Shown here piece by piece: positions 1 through 9,332 of a stretch of DNA of 64,000 nucleotides. The DNA comes from Hymenobacter fodinae (lineage in GTDB: Bacteria > Bacteroidota > Bacteroidia > Cytophagales > Hymenobacteraceae). The notes below the pieces were generated by a model. The model was not told where the DNA came from. It did not search any database and saw only the letters and a list, made by a program, of their open reading frames with translations. Location: positions 310,001 through 374,000 of the forward strand of contig NZ_SRLA01000002.1 of NCBI RefSeq assembly GCF_004745825.1. The letters are read 5' to 3'. Position numbers and translations under genes: made by a program. Positions within the stretch are counted from its first letter, which is position 1; each line of letters begins with the position of its first letter.

Positions 1-765
1 GTAGCGCCAGCTCTGGGCACCGGGACCCGTATCGGTGCGGCCATAGTCGAGGCGGTTCCGAATTTGGTGGCCCTGGCCTAGGAAGTTAATGTCGCGTAGG
101 CCAATGCCGCCGGCGCCCACATCGCGCAGCTGAAAGGAGCCACTGATGCTGAACACGTCCTTCGTGATGACCTGAATATCTACGCTGTCGGCGGTGGCAG
201 TGCGCTCATTCACGAACACGCGCGCATCCAGAATCTCAGAAGTTTGGCGCAGCAAACGCTCCGACTCCGACAAATCCTGCGGCTCCAGCTCGTCGCCCAC
301 CCGGAACAGCAGTACCTGCCGGATGCGCGAACGGGTGGTTTTGATGTGGAACGTGTTGCCCGTTTTCTCCAGAATGTTGCGCGGAATGCGCGTTGAGTCG
401 GTAATGCTGAAGCCGAAGGCATCGAGCGTGCGGATGTTGATGCTGCGCACAATCTTGTAGCTGTGCTGATCAAACTGTCGGTCTAGCAACACGGCGTCGA
501 GCCCGGCTTTGTCCTCGCGGCGCTCCGTGAAGTTGAACAGCGCCGACGTAATCTTACCCGCAATGGTCTTGCGCTTGGTGTAGGCCTTTAAGCTGTTGAG
601 CATACGCTCCTCATCAAAGCGCCGCCGCAGGGAGTCGCGCCGGGCCGCGGGCCGCGTAATAGTATCCGCGGGTGCCGCTGCGGGTGTGGTTTGGGCCACC
701 GCGGGTGCGGTCAGGCCTAGGCCTATCAGCCCCCACAAGACGCCCAAACATACCAGATACTTCAT
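1..765 (-). CDS. BamA/POTRA-type outer-membrane protein, N-terminal part (cut by window edge)
   Basis: The reading frame is open from an ATG at 765 down to base 1, so only the first 255 residues are present. Residues 1-25 form a typical signal peptide ending in AVAQ. After a Pro/Ala/Arg-rich linker and a basic segment there is a POTRA-like stretch (about residues 135-210: ESERLLRQ, then ARVFVNERT, then DIQVITKDVF), followed by the start of what looks like a beta-barrel (FLGQGHQIRNRLDYG). In this family POTRA domains precede a 16-strand barrel in the outer membrane. I infer an Omp85/TamA-like surface protein of Bacteroidota. Its exact role cannot be assigned from half a gene. It is divergent from the radical SAM gene at 987. 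Confidence 0.6.
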   Translation of the reverse strand, partial: MKYLVCLGVLWGLIGLGLTAPAVAQTTPAAAPADTITRPAARRDSLRRRFDEERMLNSLKAYTKRKTIAGKITSALFNFTERREDKAGLDAVLLDRQFDQHSYKIVRSINIRTLDAFGFSITDSTRIPRNILEKTGNTFHIKTTRSRIRQVLLFRVGDELEPQDLSESERLLRQTSEILDARVFVNERTATADSVDIQVITKDVFSISGSFQLRDVGAGGIGLRDINFLGQGHQIRNRLDYGRTDTGPGAQSWRY

Positions 766-986
766 AGGTCAACAGTAGCCCGCGGCTAGCCTCTTGCAAG
801 GTACAGCTTACGCCGCTTTTATGCTTGATTTCCTGCAGTGGCCTAGCGCCGCGTGGGCGCTAAAAAACACGAACAAAACCCAAGAGAAAGGAAGAGGTTG
901 CGGGAACATTTCTAAGGAAATTAGTCTTAAGATATATTGCGCAATCCGGCGCAAGCTGCTATTTTTAAGCCGACAAACCGCCCCGT

Positions 987-2252
987 ATGAACGAGCGTAT
1001 CCAGGAAAAGCTAAGTATTTTGGCAGATGCCGCGAAGTACGATGTATCGTGCTCCAGCAGCGGTGGTAAGCGCAAAAACGAGAACAAGGGCCTGGGCAAT
1101 GCCGAAGGGATGGGCATCTGCCACAGCTACACCGAGGACGGTCGGTGCGTGAGCCTGCTGAAGATCCTGCTGACCAACCATTGCATCTTCGACTGCGCCT
1201 ACTGCGTGTCGCGGAAGAGCAACGATGTGAAGCGTGCCGCCTTCACAGTAGATGAAGTGGTAGACCTGACCATGAACTTCTACCGCCGCAACTACATCGA
1301 GGGCTTGTTCCTGAGCAGTGGCATCTTTTCCTCGCCCGATTATACCATGGAGCGCCTCGTGCGCATCATCAAAAAGCTCCGCACCGAGCATAAGTTCAAT
1401 GGCTACATTCACGTGAAAGCCATTCCGGGTGCTTCGGAAGAGCTGATTCAGGAAGCCGGCCTGTACGCCGACCGCCTGAGTGTGAATATTGAGCTGCCTT
1501 CGGAGATGAGCTTACAAAATCTGGCTCCGGAGAAGAACTACGAGGAGATTCTGACGCCCATGGCCCAGATTCGTGACGGGATTCAGCAGAATAAGGAGGA
1601 GAAGGCGCTATTTAAGAAGGTGCCTCAGTTTGCCACGGCCGGCCAGAGCACTCAGCTTATTGTGGGCGCCTCCGCCGAGAATGACCATCAAATCATTCAG
1701 CTCACCGACTCGCTCTACAAAGGCTACGGCCTGAAGCGGGTGTACTACTCGGGCTATATCCCCATCACCGATGACGCCCGCCTGCCCCAGCTCACGCAGC
1801 CGCCCCTAATTCGGGAGCACCGCCTGTACCAAACCGACTGGCTCATGCGCTTCTACGGTTTTCAGGCCGATGAAATTCTGGACCCTGAGCACCCCTTCCT
1901 CGACCTGGAAGTGGACCCCAAGCTGGCCTGGGCCCTGCGCAACCGCCACGTGTTTCCGGTAGACATCAATACCGCCGACTACGAGATGATTCTGCGCATT
2001 CCGGGCGTAGGGGCCCGCTCAGCCAAGCGCATTGTGGCGGCCCGCCGGTTTGCCCCCATCACCCTCGATCACCTGCAGAAGTTTGGCGTGGTGCTTAAGC
2101 GCGCCCGCTACTTCATTACCTGCCGCGGCCAGGCATTGGAGAAGCGTGACTATGACGAGCAGACCATCCGTCGTCAGATTCTGTTCGGAGCTGGCTCCGT
2201 ACGCTCGGCGCTGGTTACTCAACAACTTGATTTGTTTGCCCAGGCCAGCTGA
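987..2252 (+). CDS. Radical SAM protein, putative DNA modification/repair (TIGR03916-like)
   Basis: The 421-residue protein carries the radical SAM cluster motif CxxxCxxC as C66, C70 and C73 (NHCIFDCAYC), which binds a 4Fe-4S cluster and S-adenosylmethionine. A helix-hairpin-helix segment near residues 326-356 (RIPGVGARSAKRI) suggests DNA contact. This pairing of rSAM core and C-terminal HhH matches the family called putative DNA modification/repair radical SAM protein, which is normally encoded beside a DUF4130 protein. Here that partner lies at 3499, two positions downstream on the same strand, after an inserted hydrolase gene. The substrate of the family is not established. Family assignment is confident and function is inferred. 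Confidence 0.88.
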   Translation: MNERIQEKLSILADAAKYDVSCSSSGGKRKNENKGLGNAEGMGICHSYTEDGRCVSLLKILLTNHCIFDCAYCVSRKSNDVKRAAFTVDEVVDLTMNFYRRNYIEGLFLSSGIFSSPDYTMERLVRIIKKLRTEHKFNGYIHVKAIPGASEELIQEAGLYADRLSVNIELPSEMSLQNLAPEKNYEEILTPMAQIRDGIQQNKEEKALFKKVPQFATAGQSTQLIVGASAENDHQIIQLTDSLYKGYGLKRVYYSGYIPITDDARLPQLTQPPLIREHRLYQTDWLMRFYGFQADEILDPEHPFLDLEVDPKLAWALRNRHVFPVDINTADYEMILRIPGVGARSAKRIVAARRFAPITLDHLQKFGVVLKRARYFITCRGQALEKRDYDEQTIRRQILFGAGSVRSALVTQQLDLFAQAS

Positions 2253-2603
2253 GTTGCCGGCAATGTGCTGCTAGTGAGATGAGCGGTGGAAGAGAAATGC
2301 AGCCACAGGAATACTACAGTAAACCAACATTCTTAACCCATAGCTCATCCAGTAAACACCACTTCCATGACTATCTCCCATCGCGCAGCCGACGCGTCGG
2401 CTACCACTACTGAAGTTGCTAAACCTATGAAAGTAGCCCGGATTGCCTGTTGCTGTAAACTTGCTGACTTACTCCCTTTGGTGCAGCAGTTGCATCAAGA
2501 AGCTGCCCGGGCTCATGCTGCTAAGCAGGGGCGACGCTCAGAGGCGGCTTAGAAACTGGCCTAGCAGCGCAACCCCACGCTGGGTGGAGCGGTAGGAGGG
2601 AAG
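2253..2603. other. Gap with one doubtful small ORF
   Basis: This 351-base stretch between the radical SAM gene and the hydrolase has no clear gene. An ATG-initiated frame at 2367-2552 (+) would encode 61 residues with a CCC motif (VARIACCCKL), but it has no recognised family and no strong ribosome site. It could be a small protein or chance. A purine-rich site (GGTAGGAGGG, 2591-2600) lies just before the GTG start of the next gene. Confidence 0.3.
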
Positions 2604-3488
2604 GTGACGTATGAACTTGAGTATACCTTCGTCCGCACCAATGGCCTGACGCTTCACGTGGTGCAGTGCGGCCCTGCAGAGGGGCCGTTGGTAGTGTTGC
2701 TGCACGGGTTTCCGGAGTTTTGGTACGGCTGGCGTCACCAGATTGAGGCGCTGGCTGCGGCCGGCTACCGTGTGTGGGTCCCCGATCAGCGTGGCTACAA
2801 TCTCTCCGACAAGCCGGCGGGCGTGGCTGCCTACCGCATAGATCAGTTAGGGGCTGACGTTCTAGGCCTGTTGGATGCAGCGGGTGAACAGCAGGCATTT
2901 ATAATTGGGCACGACTGGGGCGCGGCCGTCACGTGGTGGCTGGCCGCGCACCACCCCGAGCGGCTGAAGCGCGTGGCCATTCTGAATGTACCGCACCCAG
3001 CAGTGCTAGGCCAGGCGTTGCGCCGGGCACCTGGGCAACTGGTTAAAAGCTGGTACATCTTCTTTTTTCAGCTACCCTGGCTGCCCGAGCGGCTGTTCCG
3101 ACGCCATCAGTTTCAGTTTGGTCGGCGCGCTCTGCGGGGTACCAGTCGCCCCGGCACTTTCACCCGTGAAGACCTGAAGCAATACGTGGCGGCATGGGCC
3201 CGACATGGGGCCCTTACTGCCATGATCAACTGGTACCGCGCTGCTTTCCGCAAAGCCAAACGCGTAGGTCAGGTTGGGCGCATCAGTATTCCCGTCCGCA
3301 TTCTGTGGGGCCGAAAGGATGCGTTTCTGGAGCCCGAGTTGGCTCAGCTTAGTGTAAGCCAGTGTGACCATGCCGAGCTGACTTATTTCGACAAGGCCAC
3401 CCATTGGCTGCACCAGGAGGAGCCGGCGGCCGTGAATAAGCTGCTCCTAGAATTTCTGGCGGCTGACCCTACTTCTTCCTCTACTTGA
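2604..3488 (+). CDS. Alpha/beta hydrolase, epoxide hydrolase-like
   Basis: The 294-residue protein has the epoxide hydrolase / haloalkane dehalogenase signature: oxyanion-hole motif HGFPEFWYGW near residue 35, DQRGYNLSDKP, and the nucleophile elbow GHDWGAA with aspartate rather than serine, followed by a cap region and a late histidine in KATHWLHQEEP. Such enzymes open epoxides or cleave C-halogen bonds through an aspartyl ester. The start is a GTG at 2604, supported by an AGGAGGG sequence just upstream and by alignment of the N-terminus with the family. It sits between the radical SAM gene and its DUF4130 partner, 11 bases before the latter, so it is probably co-transcribed with DUF4130. A role in the repair pathway is only a guess. 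Confidence 0.85.
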   Translation: MTYELEYTFVRTNGLTLHVVQCGPAEGPLVVLLHGFPEFWYGWRHQIEALAAAGYRVWVPDQRGYNLSDKPAGVAAYRIDQLGADVLGLLDAAGEQQAFIIGHDWGAAVTWWLAAHHPERLKRVAILNVPHPAVLGQALRRAPGQLVKSWYIFFFQLPWLPERLFRRHQFQFGRRALRGTSRPGTFTREDLKQYVAAWARHGALTAMINWYRAAFRKAKRVGQVGRISIPVRILWGRKDAFLEPELAQLSVSQCDHAELTYFDKATHWLHQEEPAAVNKLLLEFLAADPTSSST

Positions 3489-3498
3489 ACTAGCCTGC

Positions 3499-4431
3499 AT
3501 GAGCCGTTCCCTCACCCCACCTCGTCGTAAACCAGCCCCAGCGTCTGCTGCAGTAGGGGCCGCCGGAGCCCGCCCTAAGGTGGCTGCGCTCAGCAACCCG
3601 CCGCTGGATTACGTGTACGATGGCTCGTTTGAGGGGCTGCTCTCGGTGTTGTTTGCCATATACGACCGCAAGGCCGCGCCCAACACTATTCAGCCGCTAG
3701 GCTCAGTGCAAGGTGGCCTCTTTGCGCAGCCCGTGCAGGTTGACACCGATGAAGCCACGGCGGCCCGCGTGTGGGATGGCCTGCTGCGTCACATGGACGA
3801 GGAGGCACGCACCCGCTTGTTTCACGTATTCCTGGGTGAGCAGCCCGACCGGGAACTGCTCATCTTCCGCTACGCCGACTTGGCCATGCGCACCGGCCGC
3901 GACATCTCCGAGAACTACGCCGATGACGATGTGCGCCGCGTGGCCCACATTGCCCAGCAGATGTACCGCGAAAAGCACCGGATGGAGGCTTTCGTGCGCT
4001 TTGAGAAAACCAGCGACGAGCTTTTTCATGCTACTATCGACCCTGATTTTGACGTGCTGCCGCTCATTGCGCCACACTTCACCAAGCGTTACGCCGACCA
4101 GCGCTGGCTGATTTTCGACAAGCGCCGCCGCTACGGTCTTTACTACGACCTCACGCGCACCGATGTGGTGGAATTTGAAAGCACCGCGCCCCAGCGCACC
4201 ACCGATATTTCGGCTACCGTGCTTGACGAACGGGAGCCGCTGTTCAAGCTGCTCTGGCAGTCGTACTTCGACCACGTGAACATTCCGGAGCGCAAGAATA
4301 TGAAGCTGCACCGCCGCCACATGCCCTTGCGCTACTGGCGCTACCTCAGTGAAAAGCAGCCCCGGGAGCAGCGCTTTGAGCCCATTAAAAACAAGCGCCC
4401 ACCCGGCGGGCAAGCAGCGCTAGGCCAGTAG
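3499..4431 (+). CDS. DUF4130 / TIGR03915 putative DNA metabolism protein
   Basis: The protein of 310 residues begins with a basic Pro/Ala-rich extension of about 36 residues, then YVYDGSFEGLLSVLFAIY, the hallmark opening of the TIGR03915 family, whose C-terminal half is DUF4130 and is related to uracil-DNA glycosylases. Members are encoded next to the radical SAM protein TIGR03916 and the two are thought to act together on DNA, but the reaction is unproven. Here the partner is at 987-2252 and an epoxide-hydrolase-like gene is interposed. The basic N-terminal extension looks longer than I expect for the family and could aid DNA binding (inference). The stop follows a CTAGGCC motif. Confidence 0.85.
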   Translation: MSRSLTPPRRKPAPASAAVGAAGARPKVAALSNPPLDYVYDGSFEGLLSVLFAIYDRKAAPNTIQPLGSVQGGLFAQPVQVDTDEATAARVWDGLLRHMDEEARTRLFHVFLGEQPDRELLIFRYADLAMRTGRDISENYADDDVRRVAHIAQQMYREKHRMEAFVRFEKTSDELFHATIDPDFDVLPLIAPHFTKRYADQRWLIFDKRRRYGLYYDLTRTDVVEFESTAPQRTTDISATVLDEREPLFKLLWQSYFDHVNIPERKNMKLHRRHMPLRYWRYLSEKQPREQRFEPIKNKRPPGGQAALGQ

Positions 4432-4638
4432 GCGAGAGAGACGGTGTTGTTACGACAGCGGTAATTGACTATTTCTACTGACAGGGGTGGCCTAGCTGCG
4501 TTGCAAACACAAGCATAACAAGGAGAGTAAAAATTTGCTGGATGGTCGATAGGCGAAAACCCTAAATTGCGGCCGAAACTACAGCAGGTGGCTGCGCCAT
4601 TAGTCTAGGCCACGCTCACCCTAAATCTCTCCGCAGTA

Positions 4639-5496
4639 ATGAGTAAAATAATTGTATTTGGTGCGTCTGGCCAGTTAGGACAGTGCTTGCAGCACGTGGC
4701 ACGGGAGAAAGGCATCACCGATATCGTGTTTCTGCCCGAGGAGCAAGCAGATATTCTAAAGCCGGAGGTACTACACGCCGCTTTTGCCCAGTACCAGCCA
4801 GCCTATTGCATCAATTGTGCTGCCTATACCGCTGTTGACAAGGCGGAAGATGACGTAGAAGTAGCCCGTAAAGTCAACCGCGACGGCGTGGCGAACCTGA
4901 GCAAGCAGTGCGCGGAGTTTGGTACCACGCTCATCCAAATTTCCACCGATTTCGTGTTTGCCGGCACCGGCAATCAGCCCCTGACGGAAACCGACGAGGC
5001 CGCGCCCATCAGCGTGTACGGCCTAACGAAGCTGGAAGGCGAGCAGGTAATATCAGAGTACACCGAGAAGTTCTTTGTTCTGCGCACCAGCTGGCTGTAC
5101 TCAGAATACGCCAACAACTTCGTGAAGACGATGCTGAAGTACGGACGTGAGCGGGATGAGATGAAAGTTATCTGGGACCAGGTAGGTACGCCCACTTATG
5201 CCATCGATCTGGCAGGCTGCATTCTCACCATCATTGAAACCCAAAACCAGCAGTACGGCATCTATCACTACAGCAACGAGGGTCTGACTTCGTGGTACGA
5301 CTTCGCCAAAGCCATCTTCGAGCTGAGCAACACCACCGTCCGGACGCTGCCCATTCGCACCGCTGAATACCCTACTAAAGCTACCCGCCCAGCCTACTCC
5401 GTTATGGACAAGTCGAAGGCCAAAGCACAGCTGGGCGTAGCCATTCCGCACTGGCGCGACAGCTTAGAACTATGCCTTAGCCGCTTGGAGGCCTAG
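4639..5496 (+). CDS. rmlD: dTDP-4-dehydrorhamnose reductase
   Basis: This is a short-chain dehydrogenase of 285 residues. The N-terminal NAD(P) binding motif is GASGQLG (residues 8-14), the SDR catalytic pair is Y127 and K131 in VYGLTKLEGE, and STDFVF precedes it, as in RmlD/RfbD. The enzyme carries out the last step of dTDP-L-rhamnose synthesis, used for surface polysaccharide. Length matches the family. The other rml genes are not in the window, so it stands alone. The TAG stop lies inside a GGCCTAG motif, and a strong hairpin terminator follows at 5521. Confidence 0.9.
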   Translation: MSKIIVFGASGQLGQCLQHVAREKGITDIVFLPEEQADILKPEVLHAAFAQYQPAYCINCAAYTAVDKAEDDVEVARKVNRDGVANLSKQCAEFGTTLIQISTDFVFAGTGNQPLTETDEAAPISVYGLTKLEGEQVISEYTEKFFVLRTSWLYSEYANNFVKTMLKYGRERDEMKVIWDQVGTPTYAIDLAGCILTIIETQNQQYGIYHYSNEGLTSWYDFAKAIFELSNTTVRTLPIRTAEYPTKATRPAYSVMDKSKAKAQLGVAIPHWRDSLELCLSRLEA

Positions 5497-5520
5497 TCAA
5501 CTTCAAGATAAATAATAACC

Positions 5521-5550
5521 AAAAGCCCCGGCCATTAGGTCGGGGCTTTT
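5521..5550. terminator. Bidirectional rho-independent terminator
   Basis: AAAAGCCCCG, a 10-base loop, then CGGGGCTTTT: a perfect 10-bp stem with an A-tract before and a T-tract after. It can end rmlD on the plus strand and the convergent desaturase gene on the minus strand. Confidence 0.9.
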
Positions 5551-5598
5551 GCTATTCAAGCTAGTTGTGGCCTAGCAAATCTTCTAGAGAAATAATCT

Positions 5599-6681
5599 TT
5601 AGGCGGTTCGGCCAAACTGGCGCAGCATGCGGTAGTGAGAACGTAAAGCCAGGAAGAACGAAGGGTTTTCCAGGTAGGGAAGCTCGAACTCTAAGGCAGT
5701 TTGCTGCACAATCTTGGCTAGAGCCGGATAGTGAATGTGGCAGATACGCGGAAATAAGTGGTGCTCAATCTGCCGGTTTAGGCCGCCGCACAGGAAGCTG
5801 GCAATTGCGCTGCGGGGTGCAAAGTTGGCCGTAGTCCGGAGCTGATGCACGGCCCAGGCTTCTTGCACGTCGCCGGTTTCATCAGGCGAGGGGAAAGCCG
5901 TGCCTTCTACCACATGGGCTAACTGAAACACCAGGCCTAGCACAAATCCTTCTACCAAATGCAGAGTTAGAAAGCCGATGATAAATTGCCACCAGGTGAT
6001 ATCCAGTACTACTAGCGGCAACACAATAAACAGCAGGTAGTAGAGCGCCTTGTAAACGAACAGATTCACATATTCCTTACGCGGGTGTTGCGGGGTGGGG
6101 TGCTGCCCGATTTTTGGCCTGAAAAACTTGATGTAGTCTTTGCGCAGCACCCAGGAAAGGGAAGCCAGCCCGTACAGCGGAAAAGCATACAGGTGCTGAA
6201 AGCGCTGCCAGGGCCGCACGGGCTCTTCCTCTGATAACCGAATTAGTCCGGGGGCTACCTCGATATCCTCGTCGTGGCCCGGAATGTTGGTATAGGTGTG
6301 GTGAACGATGTTGTGGGTAATCGTCCACACGTAGGGGTTGGCGCCAATCAGATTGAAGAGCAAGCTAAAGCCTTTGTTTACCCGTTTGTTGGCTGAAAAG
6401 GCGCCGTGGAGGGCATCGTGACAGATGTTGAAGCCGATAAAAGCGCAACAGGCGCCTAGCAGACCGGCTAAGAGCAACATTACCCAAGGGCCAAACTGCC
6501 CGGAGATAATCAACCCATAAAGTCCCGCAAAAGCTACCAGAAAAAGAACGGTCTTGGCCCACATGGCCCCGTTAGCGTGCCGGGAGAGGTCCTGGCTTTG
6601 GAAGTAGACATCAACTCGCTCGCGCACCGTGGCGAAAAAGGTAGAGCGGTTGGCATTAAGAAATTTGAGGGGCTTGGTCAT
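5599..6681 (-). CDS. Membrane fatty-acid desaturase (linoleoyl-CoA desaturase-like)
   Basis: The 360-residue integral membrane protein contains all three histidine boxes of the acyl-lipid/front-end desaturases: HDALH (H88, H92), HNIVHH (H123, H127, H128) and QIEHH (Q304, H307, H308). The glutamine in the third box is typical of delta-6/delta-5 type enzymes. These ligate a di-iron centre that inserts a double bond using O2. Hydrophobic segments lie near residues 42-85 and 200-245. There is no fused cytochrome b5 domain, so an external electron donor is expected. It probably adjusts membrane fluidity; the exact regiospecificity cannot be told from sequence. Confidence 0.9.
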   Translation of the reverse strand: MTKPLKFLNANRSTFFATVRERVDVYFQSQDLSRHANGAMWAKTVLFLVAFAGLYGLIISGQFGPWVMLLLAGLLGACCAFIGFNICHDALHGAFSANKRVNKGFSLLFNLIGANPYVWTITHNIVHHTYTNIPGHDEDIEVAPGLIRLSEEEPVRPWQRFQHLYAFPLYGLASLSWVLRKDYIKFFRPKIGQHPTPQHPRKEYVNLFVYKALYYLLFIVLPLVVLDITWWQFIIGFLTLHLVEGFVLGLVFQLAHVVEGTAFPSPDETGDVQEAWAVHQLRTTANFAPRSAIASFLCGGLNRQIEHHLFPRICHIHYPALAKIVQQTALEFELPYLENPSFFLALRSHYRMLRQFGRTA

Positions 6682-6892
6682 CGAAAACAGTGCTACGCTA
6701 AAGCAATGCGCACTGCCTTGGCCACTAAAAGAAAAATAAAGGTATCTGTTCTAACCCCAACGGTACCTATAAAGGTCCTGATTGGTATAGATTCATGAAA
6801 TTGTTCTGATCTGGTTCCAGTAATGCGGGTGGTATAAGGGGTTCGTGTTTAATTGATTATAAATCATATGTGTAGCAAGTAAATCCTAAACA

Positions 6893-6928
6893 TAACACAG
6901 CCTCAACCAAGCGGCTGAGGCTATGTTA
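6893..6928 (-). terminator. Hairpin downstream of the MFS gene
   Basis: TAACACAGCCTCA pairs with TGAGGCTATGTTA with a single mismatch, giving a 13-bp stem and a 10-base loop, 45 bases after the stop of the minus-strand MFS gene. The tract after the hairpin is only moderately T-rich, so termination is likely but not certain. Confidence 0.6.
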
Positions 6929-6972
6929 CCTGAACAGAAACTTCTTTCCGTCTTTTTTTACCTAAGCTTTCC

Positions 6973-8208
6973 CTAGGCCACCGTGCTGCTAGAGGTGTGG
7001 CCGTAGAAGCGGTTTAGCAGGTAAGCCAGTATAACAAAGGCTAGGCCTACGCCGCATACGCCCGGCCAGTGAAAATGGTCCCAGGCAATGCCGCCCAAGA
7101 AAGAGCCCATGGAGGCGCCAATGAAACAGGCTGTCATGTACACCGTGTTGAGGCGGCTGCGGGCCTCGGGGCGCAACGTGAAAATGCGGGCCTGGTTGGA
7201 AATGTGAGTCATCTGCTGGCCTACATCGAGGATGATAACCCCCACGATGAGGCCTAGCAGATAATAACCACCAAAGCCTAGCAGCACGTACGCACCTAGA
7301 AACAGCAAAATCCCGAGGTTGAGGGCGTAGTCGGCTCCTTTGCTATCAGCGCTTTTGCCGGCAAACGAGGCCGCAAAGGCTCCGCTGGCACCAATTAGCC
7401 CAAACAGACCGGCAATGTCGCTGCCGTAGCGGTAGGCAGGGCTTTCCAGGAAGAAGACCAGGGTGGTCCAGAAGGCGCTGAAGCCGGCAAACATGCACGC
7501 GCCCACTAGCGCCGAGCGGCGCAGTACCGGCAACTCCGTCGTGAGCGTGCCCAATGATCGGAGCAGACTACTGTAGCTTCCGGCAAACTGTGGTTGATTA
7601 CGCGGCAGCATGCGGGCCAGAATAGCCGTTAATACTACCATTACGCCGGCACCGGCCCAGAACATAGTGCGCCACCCAAAGTGGGCCCCCACGTAGCCAC
7701 TGATGGTGCGCGAGAGCAAAATCCCAATCAGTAGGCCACTCATTACCTTGCCCACTACTCGGCCGCGCTCCTCGTCGCTGGCCAGGGAAGCAGCCATCGG
7801 AATCAGGAGCTGCGGCACGGCCGAAAAGAGCCCAATGAGCAGGCTAGCCGCAGCCAGCAAGGCAAACGTGGGGGCAATGGCTGCTCCGGCCATGCAAATT
7901 GCAGCACACAGCAGCAGCAGCAGCGTCAGGCTTTTTCGTTCGCGCTTGTCGCCTAGTGGCACCACAAACAACAGGCCTAGCGTATAGCCAACCTGTGTAA
8001 TGGTGGCAATCAGGCTGACGCGACTCTCCGACAAGCCGAACGTACGTCCGATCTCGGCTAGCAGGGGCTGGTTGTAATAAATATTAGCTACTACCAGCCC
8101 GCAGGTGATGGCCATTAGCCAAACCAACGCCGGGGCGAGAGGGGTGGAAGAGGTAGGACGAACGTCCTCCATCACTGGCTGAACATCAGCCGCTGCTACT
8201 TCTTTCAT
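6973..8208 (-). CDS. MFS transporter (DHA1-like drug/metabolite exporter)
   Basis: The 411-residue protein has about 12 hydrophobic helices. The motif ANIYYNQPLL in the first helix and GDKRERKSL in the loop between helices 2 and 3 (motif A of the major facilitator superfamily) place it among proton-coupled exporters of the DHA1 type, where YNQPLL is a recurrent signature. Substrate is unknown. A polar N-terminal tail of about 25 residues precedes helix 1. The TAG stop is embedded in a GGCCTAG motif. It is encoded downstream of the AraC regulator on the same strand, separated by 146 bases, so a shared role is possible but not shown. Confidence 0.88.
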   Translation of the reverse strand: MKEVAAADVQPVMEDVRPTSSTPLAPALVWLMAITCGLVVANIYYNQPLLAEIGRTFGLSESRVSLIATITQVGYTLGLLFVVPLGDKRERKSLTLLLLLCAAICMAGAAIAPTFALLAAASLLIGLFSAVPQLLIPMAASLASDEERGRVVGKVMSGLLIGILLSRTISGYVGAHFGWRTMFWAGAGVMVVLTAILARMLPRNQPQFAGSYSSLLRSLGTLTTELPVLRRSALVGACMFAGFSAFWTTLVFFLESPAYRYGSDIAGLFGLIGASGAFAASFAGKSADSKGADYALNLGILLFLGAYVLLGFGGYYLLGLIVGVIILDVGQQMTHISNQARIFTLRPEARSRLNTVYMTACFIGASMGSFLGGIAWDHFHWPGVCGVGLAFVILAYLLNRFYGHTSSSTVA

Positions 8209-8354
8209 GAGGTAAATTAGAGCCGCTGCAAATGGGCCAGCGGCCTACGTGGCCTCAGGTAACAGAGTTTTGATACAGAAGGTTGTGCCAAAACCCGCAG
8301 GCAGAGGTAGCGGACAGGCCTAGCGGCACTAACGAAGGGAGTCAGTCCTTAACC

Positions 8355-9281
8355 TTATAGGCCATACTGCTTTTTATACAGGCCCGGCGTCATGCCCTCG
8401 TATTGCTTAAACAACTTCTGGAAATACGCCGTGTTGTTGAAGCCTGCCCGAAAACACACGTCGGCCACGGTGGAGAGCGGATTGCGGAGCAAGCGCTTGG
8501 CTTCAGCCAGCCGCTCTTGAATGATATACTCGACGGGAGTGAGGCCTAGCTCGCGCTTGAACACCCGAAAGAAAGTGGCTTTGCTCATGCACGCTAGTTC
8601 ACTGAGCTTTTCCACGGTGAGCTGCTCCGTGAGGTGCTGCTTGATGTACTGCACCACGTGCGCAAAGCGGTGGGAGGTGAGGTGCTGGGCGTAATTGTGG
8701 AAGAGCAGCTGCCGGGCCTGAGTTTGCATCAGGCGCACCAGCATTTCCTGAATTGTAAAGCCCGCCAGCACATCTTTTACGCGGCCCGTGTCGCGGGAGA
8801 GCTGCACTAGGCGCTCCAGGGTGCCCGTCAGCTCGGGCGTGTTCTGGAAGTGGGCGTGCTCCGTAGTATCTAGCTGCCAGGGCAGGTGCTCCTCGGCGCG
8901 GGGGTGCTCCTCGTTGAGCAGGTCCACGGTTTGCCGGATGGTGTCGGTAGGAATGGCCACGGCCAGGCACTGGGTGGGGTGAGCTTCGTCGGCATCCGGA
9001 AAGTCAATCACCATGGTCTGGTTCTCGCCCACAATCACCGACTCGCCGGGCAAGTACTCAAACGCCGGCTGGCCCGCCAGGTACATCACTTTCTTGCCGC
9101 GCAGCATGGTCGTAAGCACTAAGTTGCCCATACTTAGTGGTACTTGGTGCGCCGCTTGGTGGGTTTCAAACACGTTCAGCTCAAAGGCTTCCAAGGAGTA
9201 CACCGTGCGATTTTCCACCAGGCTAGTCAGCTTTTCAGGGTGGTGCAGAGCAATGGGAGCGGGCAGGTGGGAGTGAGGCAT
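8355..9281 (-). CDS. AraC-family transcriptional regulator
   Basis: The protein has 308 residues. The N-terminal 190 residues match the AraC-type N-terminal ligand/dimerisation domain often found with alcohol/aldehyde regulators. The C-terminal 100 residues hold two helix-turn-helix units (VEKLSELACMSKATFFRVFK and VADVCFRAGFNNTAYFQKLFK), ending in the usual MTPGLYKKQYG. It is transcribed away from the aldehyde dehydrogenase gene at 9461, leaving a 179-base shared promoter region with dyads. By position I infer that it activates the aldehyde dehydrogenase/DUF779 pair in response to an aldehyde or alcohol. Confidence 0.92.
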   Translation of the reverse strand: MPHSHLPAPIALHHPEKLTSLVENRTVYSLEAFELNVFETHQAAHQVPLSMGNLVLTTMLRGKKVMYLAGQPAFEYLPGESVIVGENQTMVIDFPDADEAHPTQCLAVAIPTDTIRQTVDLLNEEHPRAEEHLPWQLDTTEHAHFQNTPELTGTLERLVQLSRDTGRVKDVLAGFTIQEMLVRLMQTQARQLLFHNYAQHLTSHRFAHVVQYIKQHLTEQLTVEKLSELACMSKATFFRVFKRELGLTPVEYIIQERLAEAKRLLRNPLSTVADVCFRAGFNNTAYFQKLFKQYEGMTPGLYKKQYGL

Positions 9282-9332
9282 GGGCTGTTCTGAAAACGTA
9301 CTTGCCAGGATGAACGCGCAACTACTACAAGA

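Noticed and set aside
2367-2552. Small plus-strand frame with CCC motif
   Set aside because: There is no clear ribosome site and no family; kept only as a remark in the gap entry.
3703-4413. Open frame of 236 codons on the minus strand opposite the DUF4130 gene
   Set aside because: It lies wholly inside a recognised gene on the other strand, and its translation has the histidine/valine-rich low-complexity look of a GC-rich shadow frame.
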